From positions 329,091-393,090 of the forward strand of contig NZ_CP083985.1 in assembly GCF_020172665.1 (NCBI RefSeq): a DNA stretch of 64,000 nucleotides. The letters are read 5' to 3'. Positions 18,345-26,114 of this stretch are shown here, piece by piece. Below the pieces are notes generated by a model. The model was not told the DNA's origin. It did no database searches and worked only from the letters and a program-made list of their open reading frames with translations. How positions within the stretch are numbered: the stretch's first letter is position 1; each line of letters opens with the position of its first letter. The stretch is from [Mycobacterium] zoologicum. GTDB lineage: Bacteria > Actinomycetota > Actinomycetes > Mycobacteriales > Mycobacteriaceae. Position numbers and translations under genes: made by a program.

Positions 18345-18641
18345 TCAGTACCTGCCTTGGCCGCCGACGCCCTCGTCGTCGACGTCGCGCCAGAACTCGC
18401 TGTCGTACTCGGTGTCGGGGATGGCGATCTTCTCGTGGGCGCGCTCGGCGGCCCAGCGCTCCAGATCGAGTTCGCCGGCGTCTGATTCCAGGAGTTGGAC
18501 GTCGGTGAGGATGCGCTCGGCGTCCATCTCGATGCGGCGCATTCCGGGGATGTCGCCGAAGCGGGTCTTCAACCCCAGCACGCAGCGCCGCAGGTCGCCG
18601 ATCAGGGCGTGTAGTTCGGCGAGTTCGGTAGTGCTCGACAC
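18345..18641 (-). CDS. Conserved mycobacterial protein (Rv0250c-like)
   Basis: 98-residue soluble protein of unknown function. It is predicted all-helical at the N-terminus (STTELAELHALIGDLRRCVL) with an acidic C-terminus (PDTEYDSEFWRDVDDEGVGG) nearly identical to M. tuberculosis Rv0250c as I remember it. The GTG at 18641 is supported by GAGGAGGTCC immediately upstream and by family length. It lies 66 bases upstream of the sdh anchor on the same strand, so it may belong to the sdh1 operon. Confidence 0.82.
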   Translation of the reverse strand: MSSTTELAELHALIGDLRRCVLGLKTRFGDIPGMRRIEMDAERILTDVQLLESDAGELDLERWAAERAHEKIAIPDTEYDSEFWRDVDDEGVGGQGRY

Positions 18642-18749
18642 CGGACCTCCTCGGGTGTTGCGGATCACATTACGTTCACCCGATGCTAGTCATACCGCGA
18701 ACCGAACGTGAGACAGATCACGTTGTTGCCGAGTCGTGTTGGCCGCACG

Positions 18750-18784
18750 AAAAACCCCCGACACACGCTGTGTACGGGGGTTTT
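18750..18784. terminator. Intrinsic terminator downstream of hsp20
   Basis: Arms AAAAACCCCCG / CGGGGGTTTT around an inner ACACA-cgc-TGTGT stem, ending in T residues on the plus strand and also, by symmetry, after the minus-strand stem. It is 25 bases past the hsp20 stop and separates hsp20 from the sdh1 operon. Confidence 0.75.
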
Positions 18785-18808
18785 CCGGACGGGGCCTACT
18801 TGGCTCCG

Positions 18809-19252
18809 CTACTTGATGGCGATCCGCTGCGGCTGGCTGCCGGCGTGGACTCCTGCCACCCGGACCGTCAGGATGCCGGCGTCATAGGACGCCGAGATGG
18901 CGTCGCCGGTGACGTGTGACGGCACCCCGAAGGATCGGCGGAAGGCGCCGTAGCGCACCTCTCGCAGGGTGCGGTTCGCGCCGGTGGGGTCGGTCTCGGC
19001 GTGCTCGTCGCGGCGTTCGCCGCGGATAACGAGCCGTCCGGCGTCGAGTTCGACGGTCACGTCCTTGTCGACGTCGATCCCGGGCAGTTCGAGACGGATC
19101 ACCGCGTCGTCGCCGTCCTTGGTGATCTCGGCGGCCGGATGCACGCCGCGTGGAGCCGGGGTCCGCCAGTCGCCGGCGGTGGGCGGGCTGAAGAAGTCGC
19201 GTACCCAGCGGTCGGTGTCGAACGGGCGGGTCCGAAGAGTCAGGGTGCTCAT
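18809..19252 (-). CDS. hsp: Small heat-shock protein Hsp20 / Acr2
   Basis: 147-residue alpha-crystallin chaperone. The alpha-crystallin domain spans ~residues 40-140 (AEITKDGDDAVIRLELPGID; RLVIRGERRDEH; YGAFRRSFGVPSHVTGDAI; YDAGILTVRVAG). It holds unfolded proteins in a refoldable state under heat, oxidative or envelope stress. ATG with AAGGAG upstream. The closest M. tuberculosis counterpart is Acr2 (Rv0251c), which HspR represses; a HAIR-like repeat is present upstream at 19315-19335. Confidence 0.93.
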   Translation of the reverse strand: MSTLTLRTRPFDTDRWVRDFFSPPTAGDWRTPAPRGVHPAAEITKDGDDAVIRLELPGIDVDKDVTVELDAGRLVIRGERRDEHAETDPTGANRTLREVRYGAFRRSFGVPSHVTGDAISASYDAGILTVRVAGVHAGSQPQRIAIK

Positions 19253-19314
19253 GTGGGTGTCTCCTTGATGCGATGCTGCGTGCCGGTCGGATGCCGGCCC
19301 GTCATAGGTCAGAA

Positions 19315-19335
19315 CTTGAGTCGGGCACGCTAAAG
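19315..19335 (-). promoter_or_regulatory. HAIR-like HspR operator upstream of hsp20
   Basis: CTTGAGT-N7-GCTAAAG. The left arm is an exact match to the HspR HAIR consensus (CTTGAGT-N7-ACTCAAG) and the right arm matches 5 of 7. Located 63-83 bases upstream of the hsp20 start codon. Confidence 0.65.
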
Positions 19336-19434
19336 TTCCAAATCTTGTTCGCCGTGGGCGAAAGCGCCTACCTGGGTGAACAGGACCACAGTCGCCAGGC
19401 GCGGTGAGCGACCTCACGCCACAGCAGTCACACC

Positions 19435-19450
19435 GCAACATGTTTGTAAC
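19435..19450 (+). promoter_or_regulatory. GlnR-like box upstream of nirB
   Basis: GCAAC-ATGTTT-GTAAC, an AC-N9-AC arrangement resembling the actinobacterial GlnR box. It ends 31 bases before the nirB -10 hexamer, an activator-compatible position. GlnR is known to activate nirBD in mycobacteria. Confidence 0.55.
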
Positions 19451-19481
19451 GTGTAGCGATACTCCGGAAATATCCGATTCC

Positions 19482-19487
19482 TACCCT
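19482..19487 (+). promoter_or_regulatory. -10 box TACCCT, leaderless nirB
   Basis: TANNNT hexamer seven bases before the nirB ATG. Confidence 0.55.
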
Positions 19488-19494
19488 CGCGTAC

Positions 19495-22074
19495 ATGGCT
19501 GTCATCGAAACGCCCCGCGCCGGCGACCCCATTCGGGAACTGGTCGTAGTCGGGCACGGCATGGTGGGCCACCGCTTCGTGGAGGCACTGCGTAGCCGGA
19601 TGGACAGCGGTTCATGGCGCGTCACCGTGCTCGCCGAAGAATCCGACCCCGCCTACGACCGGGTCGGCCTGACCTCCTACACCGACGGCTGGGACCGGTC
19701 CCGGCTGGCGCTGCCCGGCAACGACTACGCGCAAGACGACCAGGTCCGGCTGCTGCTGAGCACCCGGGTCGCCGAGATCGACCGGGCGGCCAAGGAAGTG
19801 GTGGCCGCCGACGGGCAGCGTTACGGCTACGACAAGCTGGTGCTGTCCACCGGGTCGCGCGCGTTCGTGCCGCCGGTTCCCGGCCATGACCTGCCCGGTT
19901 GTCACGTGTACCGGACCCTGGACGACCTGGACGGTATCCGTACCGACATCCAGTGCATGCTCGAAGCCGGCACCACCAGGTCCGGAGTGGTGATCGGTGG
20001 CGGCCTCTTGGGCCTGGAAGCCGCCAACGCGTTGCGCAGCTCCGGGATCGAGCCGCACATCGTCGAGATGGCGCCCCGGCTGATGCCGCAGCAACTCGAC
20101 GACGCGGGCGGTTTCCTGCTCGGCAGGATCATCGCTGACCTGGGTATCTCGCTGCACATCGGTGTCGGCACGCAGTCGATCGAGCAGCGCACCCACGAAT
20201 TCGGCTCGCCCACACTGGCGGTGCGGCTGTCCGACGACACCGAGATCGAAGCCGGCCTGGTGATCTTCGCCGCCGGGGTGCGCCCCCGCGACGAGCTGGC
20301 CCGTGAAGCCGGACTGACGATCGCCGAGCGTGGCGGTGTTCTCACCGACTTCTCGTGTGTCACCAGCGATCCCGACGTGTACGCGATCGGCGAGGTCGCG
20401 GCCATCGAGGGTGTCTGCTACGGCCTGGTGGGCCCGGGCTACACCAGCGCCGAGGTGGTCGCCGACCGGCTGCTCGAGGGTGCCGCGGAGTTCGGCGAGG
20501 CCGACATGTCCACCAAGCTCAAGCTGCTCGGTGTGGATGTGGCCAGCTTCGGCGACGCGATGGGCGTGACCGAGAACTCGCTGTCGGTGGTGGTCAACGA
20601 CCCGGTGAAGCGCACCTACGCCAAGCTGGTGCTCTCCGATGACGCCAAGACCCTGCTCGGCGGGATTCTGGTGGGCGACGCCTCCTCCTACGGGGTGCTG
20701 CGTCCGATGGTCGGCAGTGAGCTGCCCGGTGATCCGCTGGACCTGATCGCCCCGGTCGGCTCCGGCGACGGCGGCAAGCCCTCGCTGGGGATCAGTGCAC
20801 TGCCCGGTGCGGCCCAGATCTGTTCCTGTAACAACGTCACCAAGGCGCAGCTGTGCGACGCCATCGCCGGCGGCTGCCACGACGTGCAGGCACTCAAGGA
20901 CTGCACCAAGGCCGGAACCTCGTGCGGCTCTTGCATTCCGCTGCTCAAGGACCTGCTGATCGCCGAGGGCGTGGAGCAGTCCAAGGCATTGTGCGAGCAC
21001 TTCGAGCAGTCCCGCGCGGAACTGTTCCAGATCGTCCAGGTCACCGGAATCCGCACCTTCTCCGAGCTGCTGGAGCGCTTCGGCAAGGGACACGGCTGTG
21101 ACATCTGCAAGCCGACCGTCGCCTCCATCCTGGCCTCGACCGGATCCGAGCACATCCTCGATGGCGAGCAGGCCGCGCTGCAGGACTCCAACGACCACTT
21201 CCTGGCCAACATTCAGCGCAACGGCAGCTATTCGGTGGTCCCGCGGGTGCCCGGCGGCGAGATCAAGCCCGAGCACCTGATCCTGATCGGCCAGATCGCC
21301 CAGGAGTTCGGCCTTTACACCAAGATCACCGGCGGGCAGCGGATCGACATGTTCGGCGCCCGGGTGGATCAGCTGCCCGCGATCTGGCGCAAGCTGGTCG
21401 ATGCCGGCATGGAATCCGGTCAGGCATACGGGAAGTCGCTGCGGACGGTCAAGAGCTGCGTGGGCAGCGACTGGTGCCGGTACGGCCAGCAGGACTCGGT
21501 CAAGCTGGCCGTCGACCTCGAGCTGCGCTACCGCGGACTGCGCGCACCGCACAAGATCAAGATGGGCGTCTCCGGCTGTGCCCGGGAGTGCGCCGAGGCG
21601 CGCGGCAAGGACGTCGGTGTGATCGCCACCGAGGTCGGCTGGAACCTCTACGTCGGCGGCAACGGCGGTATGAGCCCCAAGCACGCCCAGCTGCTGGCCA
21701 GCGATCTGGATACCGAGACGGTGTTCCGCTACATCGACCGGTTCCTGATGTTCTACATCCGCACCGCCGATCGGCTGCAGCGCACCGCGCCGTGGCTCGA
21801 ATCGATCGAGGGCGGCCTCGAACACGTGCGCCGGGTGGTCTGTGAGGACTCGCTCGGCCTGGCCGCGGAGTTCGAGGCGGAGATGGCCCGCCACGTGGAC
21901 AACTACACCGACGAATGGAAGGGCGTGCTCGACGACCCGGAGAAGCTGTCGCGCTTCGTGTCGTTCGTCAACGCCCCCGACGCCGAAGACCCCACCGTCG
22001 TGTTCACCGAGCGCGACGGCCGCAAGATCCCGTTGCCTATCCCGGTGTTGCACTCATCCAAGGAGGAATCATGA
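19495..22074 (+). CDS. nirB: Assimilatory nitrite reductase large subunit NirB
   Basis: 859-residue NADH-dependent nitrite reductase. N-terminal NAD(P)/FAD reductase domains (VVVGHGMVGHRFVEALRSR; GVVIGGGLLGLEAANAL) are followed by a BFD-like [2Fe-2S] domain (CSCNNV, KAGTSCGSC). The C-terminal siroheme/[4Fe-4S] domain contains CVGSDWCRYG and VSGCARECAEARGKD. It reduces nitrite to ammonium in the cytoplasm. The ATG overlaps a leaderless promoter architecture and a GlnR-like box lies upstream. It ends in an ATGA overlap with nirD. The siroheme cofactor is likely supplied with help from the chelatase at 25114-25812. Confidence 0.95.
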   Translation: MAVIETPRAGDPIRELVVVGHGMVGHRFVEALRSRMDSGSWRVTVLAEESDPAYDRVGLTSYTDGWDRSRLALPGNDYAQDDQVRLLLSTRVAEIDRAAKEVVAADGQRYGYDKLVLSTGSRAFVPPVPGHDLPGCHVYRTLDDLDGIRTDIQCMLEAGTTRSGVVIGGGLLGLEAANALRSSGIEPHIVEMAPRLMPQQLDDAGGFLLGRIIADLGISLHIGVGTQSIEQRTHEFGSPTLAVRLSDDTEIEAGLVIFAAGVRPRDELAREAGLTIAERGGVLTDFSCVTSDPDVYAIGEVAAIEGVCYGLVGPGYTSAEVVADRLLEGAAEFGEADMSTKLKLLGVDVASFGDAMGVTENSLSVVVNDPVKRTYAKLVLSDDAKTLLGGILVGDASSYGVLRPMVGSELPGDPLDLIAPVGSGDGGKPSLGISALPGAAQICSCNNVTKAQLCDAIAGGCHDVQALKDCTKAGTSCGSCIPLLKDLLIAEGVEQSKALCEHFEQSRAELFQIVQVTGIRTFSELLERFGKGHGCDICKPTVASILASTGSEHILDGEQAALQDSNDHFLANIQRNGSYSVVPRVPGGEIKPEHLILIGQIAQEFGLYTKITGGQRIDMFGARVDQLPAIWRKLVDAGMESGQAYGKSLRTVKSCVGSDWCRYGQQDSVKLAVDLELRYRGLRAPHKIKMGVSGCARECAEARGKDVGVIATEVGWNLYVGGNGGMSPKHAQLLASDLDTETVFRYIDRFLMFYIRTADRLQRTAPWLESIEGGLEHVRRVVCEDSLGLAAEFEAEMARHVDNYTDEWKGVLDDPEKLSRFVSFVNAPDAEDPTVVFTERDGRKIPLPIPVLHSSKEES

Positions 22075-22424
22075 CCGCTACCACCAACATCGAGTCCTGG
22101 ACCACCGCGTGTGAGTATGACCGTCTGGTCCCCGGCCTCGGCGTCGGAGTGCTGCTCGACAACGGCACCCAGGCCGCGCTGTTCCGCCTTGACGACGGCT
22201 CTGTGCACGCGGTGTGCAACATCGACCCGTTCTTCCAGGCCGCGGTGCTGTCGCGCGGCATCGTCGGAGACCGCGGCGGCCGGATTTCGGTCATCTCGCC
22301 GCTGAAGAAGCAGGCCTTCGCGCTGGACGACGGCAGCTGCGTGGACGACCCCAGTGTCTCGGTGCAGGTGTTCCCGACCCGGATCACCTCCGAGGGCTAC
22401 GTTCAGGTCGGTCGGGCCGCTTAA
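22071..22424 (+). CDS. nirD: Nitrite reductase small subunit NirD
   Basis: 117-residue Rieske-like fold subunit of NirBD. The canonical Cys/His iron ligands are absent (CNIDPFFQAAVLSRGIVGDR), as expected for NirD, which is structural rather than redox-active. AGGAGG precedes the ATG, which overlaps the nirB stop. The TAA overlaps the stop of the convergent regulator in a shared TTAA. Confidence 0.93.
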   Translation: MTATTNIESWTTACEYDRLVPGLGVGVLLDNGTQAALFRLDDGSVHAVCNIDPFFQAAVLSRGIVGDRGGRISVISPLKKQAFALDDGSCVDDPSVSVQVFPTRITSEGYVQVGRAA

Positions 22425-23224
22425 CCGTCGCGCTCCCGCGCGAGCGCTTGAAACGCCTGCGCGGTGCTGCGGTCGGCGGGAAAGAGCAGCTCGACGGCCA
22501 ATTCGGAGATCGTGACTTCGAACGGCATGTCGAATGTGCCGAACATGCCGAAGAAGGACCACTCGCCGCCGTCAGGTGCCCGGACCCTGACCGGACCGAG
22601 ATTCCGCGCGAAGTCGGATTCGCTTGTGGCATAGCGGTCGTCGCGGGGTAGGTGGTTGTCGAACTCCTCCAGGAGATGCGCGAGCTGCTTGTCGCCGGTG
22701 GCGGCGAGCTGACGCTGGATGCGATCGCGAAAGTAGGACATCACGTCGTGGGCGTTGATGATCCGCGGCATCAACGCCAGGCCGACCTGCAGGACGTTGA
22801 CGGGCGGATTCAGCAGCGCGGGATCGATGGCCGCGACGAGCGGCTGGATGGCAGCGTTTGCGGCGACCAGGTTCCAGTGACGGTCGAAGACGACCGCCGG
22901 ATACGGCTTGTGACTGTTCAGGATCCGTTCCAGCGCTTCGCGGATCGGCGTGAGTTCGGGCGCGCCCAACGAGTGCTCGGGGAACGCTGGAGCGTGACCC
23001 GCGGCGAGCAGTAGCCGGTTTCGTTCACGGAACGGTATGTCGAGCCGCTCGCCGAGCCGCAACAGCAGGTCTCGCCCGGGCTTTGAGCGGCCGGTCTCGA
23101 CGAAACTCAGATGGCGCGCCGACACATCCGCATCGAGCGCGAGCTCCAACTGGGTCAGCCGGCGCCGTTGCCGCCACTCCCGCAGCAGCGGTCCGACCTG
23201 GAGAGCGGAGCCGATGGTCGCCAT
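22421..23224 (-). CDS. XRE-family regulator with MmyB-like ligand domain
   Basis: 267-residue regulator. The N-terminal XRE helix-turn-helix (LLREWRQRRRLTQLELALDA; DVSARHLSFVETGRSKPGRD) is followed by an MmyB-type ligand-binding domain (HKPYPAVVFDRHWNLVAANA to the C-terminus). Members often sense small molecules and control nearby redox enzymes. The ATG at 23224 is preferred since TACAGT, a -10-like box, lies eight bases upstream; an ATG at 23245 is possible. It is convergent with nirD, so a regulatory link with it is not implied. Confidence 0.85.
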   Translation of the reverse strand: MATIGSALQVGPLLREWRQRRRLTQLELALDADVSARHLSFVETGRSKPGRDLLLRLGERLDIPFRERNRLLLAAGHAPAFPEHSLGAPELTPIREALERILNSHKPYPAVVFDRHWNLVAANAAIQPLVAAIDPALLNPPVNVLQVGLALMPRIINAHDVMSYFRDRIQRQLAATGDKQLAHLLEEFDNHLPRDDRYATSESDFARNLGPVRVRAPDGGEWSFFGMFGTFDMPFEVTISELAVELLFPADRSTAQAFQALARERDG

Positions 23225-23275
23225 TCGCACCGACTGTAGCCGCATCGGGTGGGCGGCTCCATTACCCCGAGGTAA

Positions 23276-23806
23276 TCGACAGCACGACCTTGTGCCCGCG
23301 AGATTCAGGACGCGGACCGCGTCGCCTGGGGGTTGTGGAAGCTCACCTTCCCGCTCTGCGTGGCCTTGGCCGGGTGCGCGCTGACCACCGCGATCACCGG
23401 TGGGCAGATCGGCCTCAACCGGCCCGATGTCTCGATCATCGGCTCGACCGAAGGCCTTGGCGTGATCACCACCGTGACACTGGCCTGGCTGCTGTTCTAC
23501 GACTTTCCGGCCGACGCCAGCCGACAGCCGGCCCTCATCGTGGCGTTGATATCGGCAGCCGCAGCGGCGTTTGCAGCCGCTGACTACGGTCCGCTACGGG
23601 GAGCACCACTGTTTCCGCGATTGGATGATGAGCGCGGGACTACCCCGAGGCCAACACCAGCCCGGCCGGCTGCGGTACGAGCAGCGGCCGGCGCACGTAC
23701 CGCACCCAGGTCAGTGTCGCGGCTGCGACATAGCCGATCAGGAAGACCCAGAACGCGGCGGTGGCAGAGCCGTTGGCCAGATATGACTGCCGCAGTGCAA
23801 GATTGA
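23276..23806 (+). pseudogene. Possible decayed membrane-protein fragment
   Basis: The 415-base gap between the XRE gene and narK holds an open frame without a convincing start (the first usable codon is TTG at 23333). Its first ~85 residues look protein-like, with two hydrophobic segments (LTFPLCVALAGCALTTAITG; GVITTVTLAWLLFYDF). The frame then runs antisense through the end of narK with low-complexity Pro/Arg/Ala sequence, so any native stop has probably been lost. I do not recognise the family. It may be a remnant or non-coding. Confidence 0.3.
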
Positions 23807-25031
23807 TCGCGACGCCGCCGCACGCACCGATGGCACCTGCGAACCCGATCAGCGCCCCGGACATCGACCGCGACCAGCTGCGACGGTCGGCCTCGCCCAG
23901 ACCCAGTGTGTGACTGCGCACTTCGAACACCGACGGGATCATCTTGTACACCGAGCCGTTGCCGATCCCGGACACGATGAACAGCGCGACGAAGCCGATC
24001 ACGTAACCCACCATGGTGGCGCCCGCCGACGGGCCGCCGTCCCGGCCATCGAGGGTGCTGACGCCGACCAGCAGGCCGGAGGCCGCGAACATCCCGCCGA
24101 AGGCCGCCAGCGTGACCGGGCCCCCGCCGATCCGGTCGGCTACTCGGCCACCGATGATGCGGGCAACGGATCCCAGAAGCGGTCCCAGGAAGGCGATTTG
24201 GGCGGCGTGCAGCGACGCCTGCGCGGGGCTCTGCCCGCTGCCGACGAAGCTGATCTGCAGGACCTGGCCGAAGGCGAACGAGAACCCGATGAACGAGCCG
24301 AAGGTCGCGATGTAGAGCACCGCGATGATCCAGGTGTCGAGCTCGGACATGATCGAGCGCATCGCGGACAGGTCGGCCTTCTGCATCTGAAGGTTGTCCA
24401 TGAACACCGCCGCGCCGATCGCGGTCACCGCGAGGAACACCAGATAGATCGCGCACACCCAGTGCGGCTGCCGATTTCCGACGGTTGCCAGCACCGCCAG
24501 GCCGACCAGCTGGATCAGGGGCACCCCCAGGTTGCCGCCTCCGGCGTTGACCGCCAGCGCCCAGCCTTTGAGCCGGTGCGGGTAGAAGGCGTTGACGTTG
24601 GTCATCGACGCCGCGAAGTTGCCGCCGCCGAGCCCGGTCAGGGCCGCGCAGACCAGATACGGCCAGAGCGGCAGTCCGGGGTGGGCGAGCAGGACTGTTA
24701 TCCCCACGGTCGGGATCAGCAGGACCAGCGCCGAGAAGATCGTCCAGTTCCGGCCGCCGAATGCGGCGGTGGCCAACGAATACGGGATGCGCAGGCAGCC
24801 GCCGGCCAGGGTGGCGGTGGCCGCGAGCAGGAACTTGTCACCGGACGTGAAGCCGTACACGTCTTGTGGCATGAACAGCACCATCACCGACCAGATCGCC
24901 CAGATCGAGAAGCCCACGTGCTCAGCGACTGTCGACCAGAACAGGTTGCGCCGGGCGATATTGTTGTTGCCGGCCTCCCAGGCCACGGTGTCTTCGGGAT
25001 CCCAGTCTGCGATGACGTGTGAACGAGTCAT
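23640..25031 (-). CDS. narK: NarK-type nitrate/nitrite transporter
   Basis: 463-residue MFS transporter with 12 predicted membrane helices and the nitrate signatures GLGGGNFAASMTNVNAFYPHRLKG and a second glycine-rich stretch, ALIGFAGAIGACGGVAINLALR. It moves nitrate in or nitrite out across the cytoplasmic membrane and would feed NirBD. ATG at 25031; TACCGT lies six bases upstream, indicating a leaderless mRNA, so the in-frame extension upstream is disregarded. It shares the soluble N-terminal DWDPEDTVAWEAGNNNIARR motif with the second NarK at 26111-27529, so the two are paralogues. Confidence 0.92.
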   Translation of the reverse strand: MTRSHVIADWDPEDTVAWEAGNNNIARRNLFWSTVAEHVGFSIWAIWSVMVLFMPQDVYGFTSGDKFLLAATATLAGGCLRIPYSLATAAFGGRNWTIFSALVLLIPTVGITVLLAHPGLPLWPYLVCAALTGLGGGNFAASMTNVNAFYPHRLKGWALAVNAGGGNLGVPLIQLVGLAVLATVGNRQPHWVCAIYLVFLAVTAIGAAVFMDNLQMQKADLSAMRSIMSELDTWIIAVLYIATFGSFIGFSFAFGQVLQISFVGSGQSPAQASLHAAQIAFLGPLLGSVARIIGGRVADRIGGGPVTLAAFGGMFAASGLLVGVSTLDGRDGGPSAGATMVGYVIGFVALFIVSGIGNGSVYKMIPSVFEVRSHTLGLGEADRRSWSRSMSGALIGFAGAIGACGGVAINLALRQSYLANGSATAAFWVFLIGYVAAATLTWVRYVRRPLLVPQPAGLVLASG

Positions 25032-25037
25032 GCTGTC

Positions 25038-25043
25038 ACGGTA
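25038..25043 (-). promoter_or_regulatory. -10 box TACCGT, leaderless narK
   Basis: TANNNT hexamer six bases from the narK ATG on the minus strand. Confidence 0.5.
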
Positions 25044-25113
25044 TGAATCTTGTGTTACCGCAATACTTCCAGAGGTCACCCTTCGGTGAACTTCCGATCA
25101 CCCGGTGTGACGA

Positions 25114-25812
25114 TCACAACAGCCGCAACGGAACCCGGGCCTGAGCGGTGATGAACCGGTCGGTGATCACTCGAGCGACACCAACATGCGAACCCAGTGG
25201 TTCGGTCACCAGGTCTGCCCCGGCCCCGTGCAGTCGTCGCTGAAACAGCCCGTCGGCCAGCAGATAAGACGCGATCACCACTCGGGACGCACCGCGGCGC
25301 CGCGAGTTCGCGACCGCCTCTGCGACGCTGAACCCACCGATGGCGGCGAACGCAAGATCCACCGGTGCGCCGATCAACTGCGACAGCATGTGCGCAGCTC
25401 GTTCCAGATCCGCGCGGGCCGTGGGGTCCGACGAACCGGCGGCCGCCAGGATCACCGAGTCTCCCGGCCGCCAGCCTGATTCGAGCAACCCGGCGACGAC
25501 CACCGTGGCCAGGTCGGGGTCGGGCCCCAGGGCGGGTGTGATGGTGACGTCGGGGTGCCCGCTGGCCGCGACGTGGGTGGGCAGGTCGACGCCCACGTGA
25601 TATCCGCGGGCCAGAAATGCCGGGACGACGATAGCCGGTTGGCCGCTGTTGGCCTCGGCAGCAAGAAGTTCCATCGGCGTGGGGCCCAGTACGTCGACGA
25701 AGGCCACCCGCACCGGCCGTGCCAGCAGGGTGCCGACGCGTTCGGCGAGCTCGCCGAGCATCACCACGCCCTCAGGCCGGCGGGTGCCGTGTGCGACCAG
25801 GATCGGAATCAT
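25114..25812 (-). CDS. CbiX/SirB-type sirohydrochlorin chelatase
   Basis: 232-residue two-half chelatase fold. The N-terminal half holds the metal-binding His in ILVAHGTR and a second site in VVPAFLARGYHVGVDLPTHV. The C-terminal half is a diverged repeat (ILAAAGSSDPTARADLERAA; VIASYLLADGLFQRRLHGAG). It probably inserts Fe into sirohydrochlorin to make siroheme, needed by NirB, though cobalt insertion for cobalamin is the alternative in this family. Start overlaps the upstream wHTH gene by four bases; counterpart of M. tuberculosis Rv0259c. Confidence 0.85.
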   Translation of the reverse strand: MIPILVAHGTRRPEGVVMLGELAERVGTLLARPVRVAFVDVLGPTPMELLAAEANSGQPAIVVPAFLARGYHVGVDLPTHVAASGHPDVTITPALGPDPDLATVVVAGLLESGWRPGDSVILAAAGSSDPTARADLERAAHMLSQLIGAPVDLAFAAIGGFSVAEAVANSRRRGASRVVIASYLLADGLFQRRLHGAGADLVTEPLGSHVGVARVITDRFITAQARVPLRLL

Positions 25813-26114
25813 GCCGCCCCCGATTCGTCGACCGCCAATCGGTAACCTCGTTTGATCACGGTGGCCACGATCAGTCTGTCGCCCAACGCGATTCGCAGTC
25901 GCAACACGGCACTGTCCACCGCATGCTTGGTGCTGCCCTGCCCCGGCAGAGCCTGCAGCAGTGCGTCCCGGGCCACTACGAAGCCGGGCCGGTGTGCCAG
26001 CACGCGCAGGGTGGCCAGGCCGGCAGGCGAGACCGGTCTGGCCACCCCGTCCACCAGAACTCGACCGTCCACGATCTCGATCAGGTGGCCTGCGGCGTGC
26101 ACGGCTAGGCTCAT
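25809..26114 (-). CDS. Stand-alone winged-helix (OmpR/PhoB-type) protein, HemD domain missing
   Basis: 101-residue protein consisting only of a Trans_reg_C winged-helix domain (VSPAGLATLRVLAHRPGFVV; DSAVLRLRIALGDRLIVATV; KRGYRLAV). In M. tuberculosis the equivalent locus (Rv0260c) encodes a uroporphyrinogen-III synthase-like domain fused ahead of this same DNA-binding domain. Here that N-terminal part is absent: the ATG overlaps the narK3 stop directly, so there is no room for it. It is coupled on both sides to narK3 and the chelatase, suggesting the DNA-binding part alone is retained as a regulator of the operon. Confidence 0.8.
   Translation of the reverse strand: MSLAVHAAGHLIEIVDGRVLVDGVARPVSPAGLATLRVLAHRPGFVVARDALLQALPGQGSTKHAVDSAVLRLRIALGDRLIVATVIKRGYRLAVDESGAA

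Noticed and set aside
19612..22053. Long minus-strand open frame opposite nirB
   Set aside because: Translation is compositionally biased and domainless; nirB on the other strand is complete.
25041..25053. AC-N9-AC GlnR-like motif upstream of narK
   Set aside because: It overlaps the TACCGT -10 box, an unlikely activator position, and the match is only to four bases.
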